From a virus, in IMG/VR virus record IMGVR_UViG_3300036761_001330, positions 1 to 37,510 of that record: a stretch of DNA of 37,510 bases, one strand, 5' to 3'. The notes beneath the pieces were generated by a model that saw only the letters and a program-made list of their open reading frames with translations, searched no databases and was not told where the DNA came from. Below, piece by piece: positions 36,471 through 37,510 of the stretch. Every line of letters begins with the position of its first letter. Within the stretch, counting starts at the first letter, position 1. The position numbers and the translations under genes are program-made.

Positions 36471-37510
36471 ATGGCAGTCTACAAAAATGATGCGAATTTG
36501 GTGGCATACTGGTCGCTGGACGAGGCGAGCGGCGCGACTCGCCTCGATTACACGCCGAATAACAATGACCTGACTGATGCGACCACGGTCGCCAACGACA
36601 CCACCGACAAAATGGAGGGGGCAGCCAGCGCCGATTTCATCCTGGCCAACAGTGAGAAGTTGACCATCGCCGACGCCGCGCAAATCGGACTCGACCTCAC
36701 CCCGCCATTCTCCATCGTATTCTGGATAAAATTCGACACTAGTGGCAGCACAGATGGAATATTAGGCAAATCTGCTACGGCTGATTTAGCCTATTATATT
36801 TCTCGCCGGTCGAGTTCTCCGTATGCGATACGGATTGCGTTATCGGCGAATGGGACAACCGTCACTAATTTCACGTCCGACAGCGGAGCAGCATCGGCGA
36901 CATGGTATCACATCGGCATCGTCGCCAATAATACCGACGTTCGATTTTATCTGGATGGGGCGCTCGATAGTGCATCGCCTGGGGCGTGGTCAAGCGCGCT
37001 GCATAATTGCGACGCCGTGTTCACGTTGGGTGACCGGTGGGACGCAAACTACATGGACGGGCATCTGGACGCCGTCGGAATCTTTAGTCGTGCATTGAGC
37101 GCCGCCGAAATTGCAGATATTCATACGAATGGAATACAAGATCCTGTAACTGTGTTGGTGGTGGCGAGCGCGGCTCAGGCGCAGAGCGTTGGGAATGTGG
37201 CGCTGACGCAGCATCATGCGCTGGCGGCGGCGAACGCGGCTCAGGCGCAGAGCGTTGGGAACGTGGCGCTGACTCAGCACCACGCGCTGGCGGCGGCGAG
37301 CGCGGCTCAGGCGCAGAATGTTGGGAACGTGGCGCTGACTCAGCACCACGTGCTGGCGGCGGCGAGCGCGGCTCAGGCGCAGACTGTTGGGAACGTGGCG
37401 CTGACTCAGCATCACGCGCTGGCGGCGGCGAACGCGGCTCAGGCGCAGAGTGTTGGGAACGTGGCGCTGACGCAGCATCATGCGTTGGCGGCGGCGAATG
37501 CGGCTCAGGC
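36471..37510 (+). CDS. LamG-domain tail fibre, N-terminal part
   Basis: Opens at ATG 36471 (GGATAGATGAG ahead) and runs off the window; the rest is at 2-430. Residues about 1-225 form a concanavalin A/LamG-like lectin domain (LVAYWSLDEASGATRLDYTP, PPFSIVFWIKF, TWYHIGIVANNTDVRFYLDG, FTLGDRWDANYMDGHLDAVG). After a short linker come 22-residue repeats at 66-bp spacing from 37171. The final partial repeat (37502-37510) equals bases 1-9 of the window. A carbohydrate-binding receptor fibre is likely. Confidence 0.85.
   Translation, partial: MAVYKNDANLVAYWSLDEASGATRLDYTPNNNDLTDATTVANDTTDKMEGAASADFILANSEKLTIADAAQIGLDLTPPFSIVFWIKFDTSGSTDGILGKSATADLAYYISRRSSSPYAIRIALSANGTTVTNFTSDSGAASATWYHIGIVANNTDVRFYLDGALDSASPGAWSSALHNCDAVFTLGDRWDANYMDGHLDAVGIFSRALSAAEIADIHTNGIQDPVTVLVVASAAQAQSVGNVALTQHHALAAANAAQAQSVGNVALTQHHALAAASAAQAQNVGNVALTQHHVLAAASAAQAQTVGNVALTQHHALAAANAAQAQSVGNVALTQHHALAAANAAQ

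Noticed and set aside
36471-37510. Diversity-generating retroelement acting on fibre genes
   Set aside because: No reverse transcriptase, and no template/variable repeat pair with adenine-biased changes.

Overview
The window is essentially a whole genome of a temperate, tailed double-stranded DNA phage with siphovirus-type tail genes, or the prophage form of one. Both window ends lie inside the same 66-bp coding repeat of one tail-fibre gene, and the repeat register is kept across the junction. The sequence therefore behaves as a circular or circularly permuted molecule of about 37.5 kb that was opened inside that gene. The host is not stated. The high GC, the Thr/Pro-rich surface-protein linkers, the Excalibur-domain lysogenic gene and the many short palindromic intergenic repeats would fit a Chloroflexota (Anaerolineae-like) host, but that is an inference. 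The attP carries the 3' half of a bacterial tRNA-Pro(GGG) gene, so the phage integrates into that tRNA.

Layout. (1) 36471-37510 plus 2-430: LamG-like fibre with 22-residue repeats, split by the window edge. (2) 432-10489: tail module, with a BppU-like protein, a broken small tail gene, a glycosyltransferase, the tail tube, a G/GT chaperone pair with a -1 slippery site, the tape measure, the hub, three paralogous His-rich collar fibres and a C-terminal fibre. (3) 10490-13209: lysogeny module, with a minus-strand tyrosine integrase, attP, an Excalibur membrane protein, an XRE repressor and a divergent small DNA-binding protein behind a consensus promoter. (4) 13329-22565: early and replication genes, with a zinc-finger protein, a second tyrosine recombinase, small membrane proteins, a ParB-like protein, a PD-(D/E)xK nuclease, a DnaA-N-domain protein and, at 19120-19270, a strongly structured candidate RNA. 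(5) 22561-23184: non-coding origin candidate, then a consensus promoter and a leader terminator. (6) 23185-24382: holin-like and small membrane genes. (7) 24403-35187: packaging and head module: TerS, TerL, portal, Mu-F-like protein, a broken small gene, scaffold, two decoration-protein paralogs, major capsid, connectors and tail terminator, with two membrane-anchored paralogs inside it. (8) 35245-36388: a short minus-strand regulator operon with its own promoter, operator and terminator.

Three families of short intergenic elements run through the genome. A 16-bp quasi-palindromic site (GGTAA-N6-TTAnC with an AACAGG tail) sits just upstream of gene clusters at 15 places. A 17-bp palindrome (ACCCCTTAAGGGGT type) occurs 10 times. 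A 25-bp palindrome occurs 9 times. The two palindromes also occur in-frame inside genes (tape measure, second recombinase, DnaA-N protein, a Pro/Thr-rich protein, upstream of ParB). The 16-bp site family and the structured RNA candidate are the best leads for something undescribed. I recognised no endolysin, DNA polymerase, RNA polymerase, CRISPR array, retroelement or known anti-phage system.
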